Source: CAZAGT01 sp964484515 (GTDB taxonomy: Bacteria > Desulfobacterota > DSM-4660 > Desulfatiglandales > HGW-15). From it: a DNA stretch of 6,817 bases. The stretch lies in assembly GCA_964484515.1 (NCBI GenBank), contig CAZAGT010000289.1, positions 1 to 6,817 of the forward strand, read 5' to 3'. Shown here piece after piece: positions 1 to 5,497 of this stretch (its first letter is position 1; the number at the start of each line of letters is the position of its first letter). The notes beneath the pieces are model-generated. The model saw only the letters and a list, made by a program, of their open reading frames with translations. It was not told the DNA's origin and did no database searches. A program made the translations under genes and the position numbers.

Positions 1-61
1 AACGTTTCGTTTTTGAAAAGAGACCCCCACGGCCGGACGTTGAGTCGTTTCAAAACCCTAA

Positions 62-89
62 ATGATACGGAAATAAAATAACGAGTCTA
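62..89 (-). promoter_or_regulatory. Possible leftward sigma-70-type promoter
   Basis: On the minus strand, TAGACT (89-84) and TATCAT (67-62) are separated by 16 bp. They match 4 of 6 and 5 of 6 bases of the -35 and -10 consensus. The promoter would read out of the left edge of the window, with the dyad at 141-158 just upstream. In an AT-rich stretch such matches arise easily by chance, so this is tentative. Confidence 0.2.
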
Positions 90-140
90 TTTGATTTCCA
101 TAATTCAGCGGCAGAAAAGGGGAAGCGGAGGAACGCCCGC

Positions 141-158
141 TGCACATTTTTCAGTGCA
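141..158. promoter_or_regulatory. NtrC-like dyad operator, distal copy
   Basis: The sequence TGCACA-TTTTTC-AGTGCA is an inverted repeat with the same half-sites and the same 8-bp core spacing (TGCAC-N8-GTGCA) as the tandem pair at 1817-1856. Its match to that pair is the main support for calling it a binding site of the adjacent response regulator. I found no good sigma-54 promoter next to it inside the window, so its target gene probably lies to the left. Confidence 0.6.
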
Positions 159-277
159 TTTTGTTCAGGCTGGAGGGCAAAGGAGAGACCCTCACGACGT
201 AAGCAGGTCGATTTTTGACGGTCAACGTGTTTGAAATCCATCGAAGCGTGGTGATCCCTTAGAGAGGTGACGCGAAT

Positions 278-1630
278 CTAGTTCTTGAGACCCAGTTCGT
301 TCATTTTGCTCAGAAGGGTATTACGATGAATGCCCAAGATTTCCGCGGCCGCCTTTCGGTTCCCGTGAGTCATTGCGAGGACGTCACGGATATACTTCCG
401 CTCGAACTTGAGCACTGCCGCTTTGAGCGTCTCCCCTTTGACCAACTTGTCGACGGCACTGAAAGGCGCGACGTCCTTTGGCCTGATCATCACCTGCTTT
501 TTGATGGTAACCAGCCGTTCCACGAGATTTTGAAGCTCTCTGACGTTTCCAGGCCAATCATATTGCGTTAGGATCTCGACGGCCTTTCTTGAGAATCGTT
601 TAGGAGAGCTACCGATTCGTTTGGCATGTAAGTCCAGGAAATGATTAAGGAGCAGGGGGATATCGCCCCTCCGCTCCCTCAAAGGGGGTAGGGTGATGGG
701 AAAGACATTGAGGCGATAGAAGAGATCCTCACGAAACTTACCTTGGGGGATGAGGTCCTGCACGTCTCTATTTGATGCGGCCAGGAACCGCACATCGACC
801 TTGATGATCTTGTTACTCCCGAGTCTTTCAAACTCCTTCTCTTGAATAACCCGTAAGAGCTTTGCCTGCATATTAATATCCAACAGATCAATGTCGTCCA
901 GGAAGACGTCGCCTTTGTCGGCGATCTCCAGTTTTCCTAATGTTGTCATGGTCGCGCCCGTGAAGGCCCCCCGGCGATATCCGAAGATCTCACTTTCCAT
1001 CAAGGTGGGAGGAATGGCGGCACAATTGACGACGACAAAGGGGTGGTTACGCCGGGGGCTAAGGTTATGGATGGCCCGTGCGACAAGTTCCTTTCCGGTG
1101 CCGCTTTCGCCCTGGATCAGCACGGCGCCGTCGCTCTTTGAGATGGTTTCTACCAAGTCGAATACGTCCCGCATCTTCCGATCGTCACCAAGAATTTTTT
1201 CAAAGGGATGGTACCTTTCCAGCTCATTTCGAAGGTAAGCAACCTCCTTCACGAGGCTGTGTTTCTCCAAAGCTCGGTTGATGACGTTGATCACCTCTTC
1301 GACGATGAACGGTTTCACGATGTACTCATAGGCCCCGAGTTTGATCGATTGTACGGCTGTCTGAACGTCTTTGACCGCCGTGACCATGATGACCTCGGCC
1401 TCCGAGTCTATCTCCTTGAGGCTCTTCAAGAGCGCCAGTCCTTCGATATCCGGCAGCAGGATATCGAGCAGAACAAGATGGATTGCGTTCTTCGTGAAGG
1501 TGTCAATGGCTTCGGCGCCCGTCGACGCCAATAGGACATGGAAATCATCTTTCAAGACCATTTTGAGGGACTGGCGAATACCGTGCTCGTCGTCAACCAC
1601 GAGAACGGTTGCCCTTTTCTTTGCTGTCAT
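278..1630 (-). CDS. NtrC-family sigma-54-dependent response regulator
   Basis: Cytoplasmic transcription activator of 450 residues. The receiver domain (about 7-110) has the acidic pair D13/D14, phospho-acceptor D56, T84 and K106. The AAA+ domain (about 143-375) has Walker A GESGTGKE (174-181), the sigma-54-contacting loop GAFTGA (221-226), a Walker B reading FLDD, an arginine-finger region FREDLFYRLNVFPI and the WPGNVREL sensor II motif. The C-terminal Fis-type HTH (about 400-450) carries HRNTLLSKMNELG, close to the recognition helix of NtrC. I chose ATG 1630 because AGGAAG lies 4 nt upstream and the receiver then begins directly (MTAKKRATVLVV). An in-frame ATG at 1678 would add 16 residues, partly encoded by an A9 run. 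The gene is divergent from the acyltransferase. Its partner is probably the kinase at 3485, and autoregulation through the 1817-1856 dyads is plausible. In known family members the second Walker B acidic residue is usually Glu; here it is Asp. Confidence 0.95.
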   Translation of the reverse strand: MTAKKRATVLVVDDEHGIRQSLKMVLKDDFHVLLASTGAEAIDTFTKNAIHLVLLDILLPDIEGLALLKSLKEIDSEAEVIMVTAVKDVQTAVQSIKLGAYEYIVKPFIVEEVINVINRALEKHSLVKEVAYLRNELERYHPFEKILGDDRKMRDVFDLVETISKSDGAVLIQGESGTGKELVARAIHNLSPRRNHPFVVVNCAAIPPTLMESEIFGYRRGAFTGATMTTLGKLEIADKGDVFLDDIDLLDINMQAKLLRVIQEKEFERLGSNKIIKVDVRFLAASNRDVQDLIPQGKFREDLFYRLNVFPITLPPLRERRGDIPLLLNHFLDLHAKRIGSSPKRFSRKAVEILTQYDWPGNVRELQNLVERLVTIKKQVMIRPKDVAPFSAVDKLVKGETLKAAVLKFERKYIRDVLAMTHGNRKAAAEILGIHRNTLLSKMNELGLKN

Positions 1631-1634
1631 GGAA

Positions 1635-1640
1635 CTTCCT
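1635..1640 (-). promoter_or_regulatory. Ribosome binding site deciding the regulator start
   Basis: On the minus strand AGGAAG sits 4 nt before ATG 1630, directly after a run of nine A. It favours this start over the upstream ATG at 1678, which has only GGAG 4 nt before it. Confidence 0.5.
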
Positions 1641-1765
1641 TTTTTTTTGTTACCTGCTAGTTGGAGAAGATCGTCCATTCGGCTCCGTCCGCTGCACCTC
1701 TGAAGTCACGGCCCGACTCGATAAAGACGTGTCAAAACAGGGTCTTTCGAGAAGGTATCAGTCCC

Positions 1766-1794
1766 ATCACAGCACAAAAAAAACGGGTCGTCAA
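1766..1794 (-). promoter_or_regulatory. Possible regulator promoter, sigma-70 type
   Basis: On the minus strand TTGACG (1794-1789) is followed after 17 bp by TGTGAT (1771-1766). That is 5 of 6 and 4 of 6 consensus matches, with transcription starting near 1760. The tandem dyads at 1817-1856 would be centred about 65 and 87 bp upstream, a position compatible with autoregulation. The -10 is weak. Confidence 0.25.
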
Positions 1795-1816
1795 TCGCAG
1801 AAAATGGAAAAATGAA

Positions 1817-1834
1817 TGCACAAGATCCTGTGCA
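1817..1834. promoter_or_regulatory. NtrC-like dyad operator, tandem copy 1
   Basis: TGCACA-AGATCC-TGTGCA is a perfect 6-bp inverted repeat with a 6-bp spacer. The half-sites TGCAC/GTGCA are those of the enteric NtrC box (TGCAC-N7-GTGCA), here with N8. The centre at 1825.5 is 22 bp, about two helical turns, from copy 2, so dimers would bind the same DNA face, as expected for enhancer sites of a sigma-54 activator. It lies between the regulator and the acyltransferase. Confidence 0.75.
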
Positions 1835-1838
1835 TCAG

Positions 1839-1856
1839 TGCACTAAATTATGTGCA
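1839..1856. promoter_or_regulatory. NtrC-like dyad operator, tandem copy 2
   Basis: TGCACT-AAATTA-TGTGCA has the same TGCAC-N8-GTGCA architecture as copy 1, with an AT-rich centre. The two copies together form a likely upstream activating sequence. A further half-site, TGCAC at 1945-1949, has no matching partner at this spacing. Confidence 0.75.
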
Positions 1857-1916
1857 AACGGGCAGGTATTTCCGGGAAGAGGATCGTCATGTTTCTGCAT
1901 CGATAGCCATACCATT

Positions 1917-1932
1917 TGGTCCATTATTGGCA
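1917..1932 (+). promoter_or_regulatory. Alternative sigma-54 promoter candidate
   Basis: TGGTCCATTATTGGCA has GG and GC separated by exactly 10 bp, the invariant -24/-12 spacing, and keeps TGG and GCA. The rest of the -24 element matches the TGGCACG-N4-TTGCW consensus poorly. Its predicted start near 1943 would put the tandem dyads at about -96 and -118, ideal for enhancer sites, but would leave a leader of nearly 190 nt before the acyltransferase start at 2133. It competes with the candidate at 2033. Confidence 0.25.
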
Positions 1933-1968
1933 GCGAGGGCTAAGTGCACGTGAAGTTGAGTTTTTTAA

Positions 1969-1993
1969 CCTCAGTCTCTCAATCAGAGTGAGG
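1969..1993. repeat. Small imperfect hairpin in the divergent spacer
   Basis: CCTCA (1969-1973) pairs with TGAGG (1989-1993), and CTCT (1976-1979) pairs with AGAG (1985-1988). There is a two-base bulge and a five-base loop. No T run follows it on the plus strand, so it does not look like a terminator. Its role is unknown. Confidence 0.3.
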
Positions 1994-2032
1994 AGCATAT
2001 TTATCAGGAGTGCTATCGGTGAACCGGACGTT

Positions 2033-2047
2033 TGGCACGTGACTTGA
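2033..2047 (+). promoter_or_regulatory. Candidate sigma-54 (-24/-12) promoter for the acyltransferase
   Basis: TGGCACG (2033-2039) is an exact -24 element. After 4 bp comes TTGA (2044-2047) where the consensus has TTGC, so only the C of the -12 dinucleotide differs. Predicted transcription starts near 2059, about 75 nt before the acyltransferase ATG. The tandem dyads would lie at about -211 and -233, within the range over which enhancer-bound activators loop. The near-perfect -24 and the divergent activator gene support the call; the altered -12 weakens it. Confidence 0.5.
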
Positions 2048-2132
2048 GAGAGGGAGACAGGGGGACTGAACGGTCAAGAAGCCGCGGGACTCTTCGAGTA
2101 CCGACTAGGTGGCCAGATGGGGGCTTGATGCG

Positions 2133-3110
2133 ATGCGTGTGAAGCTGAGTTCTTTTCTCCAGTGGCATTTGAACATCTTCATCATTCAGAAACTGGGTTG
2201 GCAAATAGCATTCTATTACCTTCTCCTTCTAGGGAGGCTGTTTTACTTCCTGAATGGAGGTGAAAAACGGAGGATTGTCGAATCGATCGAAGCCGTTTAT
2301 GGCGATCACCGAAGTGGGGAAGACCTGGGGAACATCAGCAAGAACGTATTTCGGGGAATCTTGGCCCATTATTACGAGAAGCTGTTCAATGCCTACACCG
2401 ACGCATGCGTGTTGGAATCCTTTTTCGCGGAAAGTATTGAGACCCGGAACCTCGAAAAGCTCGATGAAGCGCTGGTGTGTGGCCGGGGTGTGCTATTTGT
2501 GACCGGCCATTACGGCGGGATCGAATACATCCCCATCTTTCTATCCAGTAGGGGCTATCCGATATCTGTCGTGGCCAAGTTTGCCACCCGCCACCTCAAG
2601 GAAGCCTGTGAGGCAAGATCGGAAGCTTTTGGCCTCAAGATCATCGATGGGAGCCGGCGGAACGATATTTTGCCCATTATCCTGCAAGAACTGCGGGTAA
2701 ACCGGATCGTATTCCTTGAGTGTGATGAGATCGAAGAGTGGCGACCGTCTCAAAAGGAGGAGATGGTCTTTCTGAAAAAGATGATTGGCGTAGACAGGAC
2801 CATCAACCTCATCGCACGCCGATCGAAGGCCGTCCTCATTTTCGGTATTCTGCATCGGTTTAACCTGCAGAGGTACAGGCTCGTCATTCAGAACTACGAT
2901 GACGTCCTTTCGCGGCACGGCAGACCTGCGATATCGGTCGGCGAGGCCATGCTGAAGTGCCTGGAGCAGTATGTTTACTCCTACCCGGAAGAATGGTATC
3001 AATGGAAAAAGTACGAAGACATTGGTTCACAGCCGGCCCCTGCACCCACGGAGAGCCACGCTGGCCCCGCACTGAGGTGGAGTCCATATCCTGCGAAGAT
3101 CGCTGTCTGA
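2133..3110 (+). CDS. LpxL/HtrB-like lipid acyltransferase
   Basis: Predicted inner-membrane-anchored acyltransferase of 325 residues, related to the late acyltransferases that add secondary acyl chains to lipid A from acyl-ACP. Seen: a hydrophobic N-terminal helix (about 20-40), the catalytic HX4E motif GHYGGIE (H126, E131) after VLFVT, and a PEEWYQWKKY segment (285-294) matching the family's conserved PE-W ending. The middle of the protein is divergent: the usual glycine- and phenylalanine-rich substrate segment (FFG-like) is not recognisable, and ECDEIEEWRP stands in its place. A 30-residue proline/alanine-rich tail follows the conserved end. The substrate could therefore be lipid A or another amphiphile. 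ATG 2133 has GGGGG 9 nt upstream; in-frame GTG 2109 would add 8 residues and has no evident ribosome site. The gene is divergent from the sigma-54 activator and probably controlled by it. Confidence 0.85.
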   Translation: MRVKLSSFLQWHLNIFIIQKLGWQIAFYYLLLLGRLFYFLNGGEKRRIVESIEAVYGDHRSGEDLGNISKNVFRGILAHYYEKLFNAYTDACVLESFFAESIETRNLEKLDEALVCGRGVLFVTGHYGGIEYIPIFLSSRGYPISVVAKFATRHLKEACEARSEAFGLKIIDGSRRNDILPIILQELRVNRIVFLECDEIEEWRPSQKEEMVFLKKMIGVDRTINLIARRSKAVLIFGILHRFNLQRYRLVIQNYDDVLSRHGRPAISVGEAMLKCLEQYVYSYPEEWYQWKKYEDIGSQPAPAPTESHAGPALRWSPYPAKIAV

Positions 3111-3131
3111 GGTAATTCCATGGCGGATGGG

Positions 3132-3171
3132 CCTACATCCCGGCGTGGGAACCTACATCCTTTGGGCGTGA
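3132..3171. repeat. Short tandem repeat after the acyltransferase
   Basis: CCTACATCC occurs at 3132-3140 and again at 3152-3160, each followed by GGCGTG (3142-3147 and 3165-3170). GGATG (3125-3129) can also pair with CATCC (3136-3140). A T6 run follows at 3174-3179, so this could be part of a weak transcription end, but there is no strong GC stem directly before the T run. Confidence 0.35.
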
Positions 3172-3213
3172 TCTTTTTTCAATGGCAATGCCGAGCAAAG
3201 CAGGTAAACTGTC

Positions 3214-3396
3214 AACTCCGAAATCCGCATATCGAAATCCGAAACAAATCCGAATTCCAAATGTACCAATGACAGGAACAACCTACCCAAATAGTGTTTA
3301 TGAAGCGGAAAGCTGTCCCGCACAGTTTGGGTCATTTGGCCCTGGCTCATTCGATATTGTTTCGAGTCTCGGATTTCGTGCTTCGACATTGGAGTA
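3214..3396. repeat. Long imperfect inverted-repeat element
   Basis: The left arm (about 3214-3291) and right arm (about 3326-3396) are reverse complements with gaps. Exact blocks are CGAAATCCGA (3233-3242) with TCGGATTTCG (3369-3378), CCAAATG (3257-3263) with CATTTGG (3333-3339), and ACCCAAA (3285-3291) with TTTGGGT (3326-3332). The blocks nest correctly into one long hairpin, with a further possible GCGG/CCGC closing stem at 3305-3320. From memory, repeats rich in AAATCCGAAA-type units are dispersed in many environmental bacterial genomes. It carries no transposase, so it is best seen as a non-autonomous interspersed repeat. It lies in the leader of the kinase operon. Confidence 0.65.
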
Positions 3397-3484
3397 TCAA
3401 AACCGGGCCCCACAACGAACCCCCACGATGTGCTTCCTCAAAGCCTCGTCCCTTGGGCGGGGATTTATTGCTGAGGGCTGAGAT

Positions 3485-5497
3485 ATGGAACGGGAGATAA
3501 GCTGTATCAACTGCAAGGCCATCCTCGACTACTTCGAAGAGAATAGCGAGAGTGAATGCTCGGAGTTGATCCTTGGCCTCGATCCGGAGATCGACGCCCA
3601 GCCCGATCCAGAGAATTACCTGAGGGATACGAACAACTGGGTATCCTGTGAGGTCGTTGCCAAACTATGGGAGCGATTAAGGAAACACATCGGCAATGAG
3701 CGGGTGGCCTACGACGTCGCAAGGTATGCCGTCGAAAGAACCATTTTCGGATATGCCCAGAAGATCATCGTAAAGGCCTTTTGGTCCTACAAACAGGCTC
3801 TCAAACACGCTCAAAAGATAAATGACAAGCTCAACCACAGCAAGAAGATAGAGATTGTCGACATCAAGCGCAACCAAGCCGTCGTTCGATTGCACTGGAA
3901 TAAGCATATGCGCGTTTCGCGAGACATGTGCATATACAACCAAGGGGCGTATACCTATATACCCCTTATCTGGGGGAGTAAACCGCTGAACCTCACCGAG
4001 GAGTGCTGCAGTTTTGATGGAGCTCCCTATTGCGAGTACCACCTGAAATGGCCGACCAGGAATCGATTTCATGAGGTCTTCTCCCGCTTCTTCACGTCGA
4101 CGACGGTCCTGATGGAGACCGTCAAGGAAATGGAAGAGGGCAAGAGGGTTATCCAGCTGAAATACGAAGAGGTAAACCGTCTCAATCGGGCGCTGAATAG
4201 AAAGATCAGACAGCTCTTGGCAATTCAAGATACGGGTAAGGCGATTCTCTCCATTTTGGATCTCGAAGAGCTGTTGGCAATGATCATGAATCTTCTCTCG
4301 GGTGTCTGTCAGATCAACAGGACGTTGATCATGCTCGTCAACGAAGAGGCCGAAGTCCTTGAGCCGATCTCCAGCGTCGGATTCGATGACGGATTCGCGG
4401 AAGAAATCAAAAAGTACAAGGTTCCGCTCAACCGTGTCAGCAATATCCTGGCGCGGGTCGTCAGCACTGGTCAGCCGGAATACGTCGCGGAGATAAGCAA
4501 CCCGGTAATCAGGCGAGGGCTGATGCTCACCGAGGGAAAGTCCACATCGGTCTACGCGGTTCCGCTGATTACCAGATCCAAGGTCATCGGGTTGATTGCC
4601 ACGGACGCGGTCAACGGCGACGGCGTTCCCCGCGAAACCCGCGAGACCCTGGAGGTCTTCGCCCCCCAGATCGCAATCGCCATTGAGAATGCCAGGCTCT
4701 ACAGCCGGCTGAAGGCCCAGATGACCGAGCTGAAACGATCGCATTCTCTGCTCAGCCGCGCCGAAAAGCTCTCTTTCTTAGGGAACTTGGCCGCGAGGTT
4801 GGCGCACGAAATCAAGAATCCGATGACGGCCATCGGGACATTCATCCAAATGTTGCCTCAGAAATTCGATGATCAGGAATTCAGGAGGGACTTCTACGAG
4901 GTGGCCATGGAGGAGACCGCCCGCGTCAATAATCTCATTTCGGAACTGCTCGATCTCGCCGGAACGAAGGAGTCATACTTCAGGTTGAACGATCTTCACG
5001 GCTTGATCGGGAAAATGATCCTCCTGATATCACCGCAGAGCAAGGCCAAAAAGATAGAAGTCACAACGGAGCTCGACCCCGAGATCAACGAGGTGCGCAT
5101 CGATTCAGAGAAGATGAAACAGATCGTGTTAAATATTCTCTCAAATGCCGTGGAGTTCACTCCCGAGGGCGGGCGGATTGAGCTCTCCACACAGATTCGC
5201 CGTGAAAACGGAAAAGAGGATCGGATTGTCATCTCTATCAAGGATAATGGTGTCGGAATCAGCCCGGACACGGTTGATAAGATATTCGATCCCTATTTCA
5301 CGACCAAACAGAGGAGCGATATGCGTAGCGGAACGGGCCTGGGACTATTCATCGCCCATCAGAACATGCTGGCGCACAACGGGACGATCGAGGTAAAGAG
5401 CAAGGTGGGCTCGGGGACCGCTTTCATCTTGACCCTGCCACGGGATGCATCGGATATGGCCTCAGGGCCTGACAAGGGGGCCAGTGATGCGCATTGA
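3485..5497 (+). CDS. Soluble GAF-domain sensor histidine kinase, NtrB-like core
   Basis: Probable cytoplasmic sensor kinase of 670 residues with no membrane segment. Residues 1-190 form a sensor domain with C7-x2-C10, C55, C149, C174/C175 and C183. Its end, CCSFDGAPYCEYHLKW, resembles the close of V4R/haem-NO-type ligand domains (inference). A predicted coiled coil (about 208-245) leads to a GAF domain (about 250-405). The HisKA domain holds the H-box LAHEIKNPMTAI with phospho-acceptor H441. The HATPase domain has N-box NILSN (550-554), DNGVGIS (587-593), FDPYFTTK (601-608) and GTGLGLFIA (616-624). It has no receiver of its own, so it needs a partner, most likely the regulator at 278-1630. 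ATG 3485 has GAGGG 7 nt upstream. The stop overlaps the start of the enolase-family gene. The natural signal cannot be read from sequence. Confidence 0.93.
   Translation: MEREISCINCKAILDYFEENSESECSELILGLDPEIDAQPDPENYLRDTNNWVSCEVVAKLWERLRKHIGNERVAYDVARYAVERTIFGYAQKIIVKAFWSYKQALKHAQKINDKLNHSKKIEIVDIKRNQAVVRLHWNKHMRVSRDMCIYNQGAYTYIPLIWGSKPLNLTEECCSFDGAPYCEYHLKWPTRNRFHEVFSRFFTSTTVLMETVKEMEEGKRVIQLKYEEVNRLNRALNRKIRQLLAIQDTGKAILSILDLEELLAMIMNLLSGVCQINRTLIMLVNEEAEVLEPISSVGFDDGFAEEIKKYKVPLNRVSNILARVVSTGQPEYVAEISNPVIRRGLMLTEGKSTSVYAVPLITRSKVIGLIATDAVNGDGVPRETRETLEVFAPQIAIAIENARLYSRLKAQMTELKRSHSLLSRAEKLSFLGNLAARLAHEIKNPMTAIGTFIQMLPQKFDDQEFRRDFYEVAMEETARVNNLISELLDLAGTKESYFRLNDLHGLIGKMILLISPQSKAKKIEVTTELDPEINEVRIDSEKMKQIVLNILSNAVEFTPEGGRIELSTQIRRENGKEDRIVISIKDNGVGISPDTVDKIFDPYFTTKQRSDMRSGTGLGLFIAHQNMLAHNGTIEVKSKVGSGTAFILTLPRDASDMASGPDKGASDAH
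5474..5480 (+). promoter_or_regulatory. Ribosome binding site deciding the enolase-family start
   Basis: AAGGGGG lies 6 nt before ATG 5487, inside the last codons of the kinase gene. It supports that start over the in-frame ATG at 5445, which would add 14 residues unlike the family's beginning. Confidence 0.6.

Larger units (their letters stand above)
1..277. other. Non-coding flank downstream of the response regulator
   Basis: This stretch lies beyond the 3' end of the minus-strand regulator and carries no convincing gene. A 63-codon minus-strand open frame (241 to 50) lacks a clear ribosome binding site and a recognisable motif. The stretch contains a TGCAC-N8-GTGCA dyad (141-158), an 11-bp palindrome TTGACGGTCAA (215-225) and a possible leftward sigma-70-type promoter at 62-89. 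It is probably the upstream control region of a gene lying left of the window. I see no clear rho-independent terminator for the regulator. Confidence 0.5.

Noticed and set aside
129..144. Sigma-54-like AGGAACG-CCCG-CTGCA on the plus strand
   Set aside because: Spacing is right, but three consensus positions differ, the -12 overlaps the dyad, and nothing on the plus strand downstream would be transcribed usefully.
174..192. Sigma-54-like GGG-TCTC...TTTGC on the minus strand
   Set aside because: The -24 element is poor, and the dyad at 141-158 would lie downstream of the start, the wrong side for an enhancer of that promoter.
215..225. TTGACGGTCAA palindrome as a terminator for the regulator
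   Set aside because: The loop would be one base with a short stem and no following T run on the minus strand; not a credible terminator.
50..241. 63-codon minus-strand open frame in the left flank
   Set aside because: It has no clear ribosome binding site and no family-like pattern, and it covers the operator-like dyad at 141-158; probably a chance frame.
3453..3474. Possible sigma-54 promoter before the kinase (TTGG...TTATTGCT)
   Set aside because: The GG to GC spacing is 9 or 12-13 bp, not the strict 10 bp, so the match was dismissed.
3182..3481. 99-codon plus-strand frame (and an opposing minus frame) across the inverted repeat
   Set aside because: The sequence is repeat-derived with no ribosome site and no recognisable protein pattern.
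3677..4744. 355-codon minus-strand open frame inside the kinase gene
   Set aside because: It is a shadow of the kinase reading frame, whose GAF domain it opposes; it shows no domain of its own.
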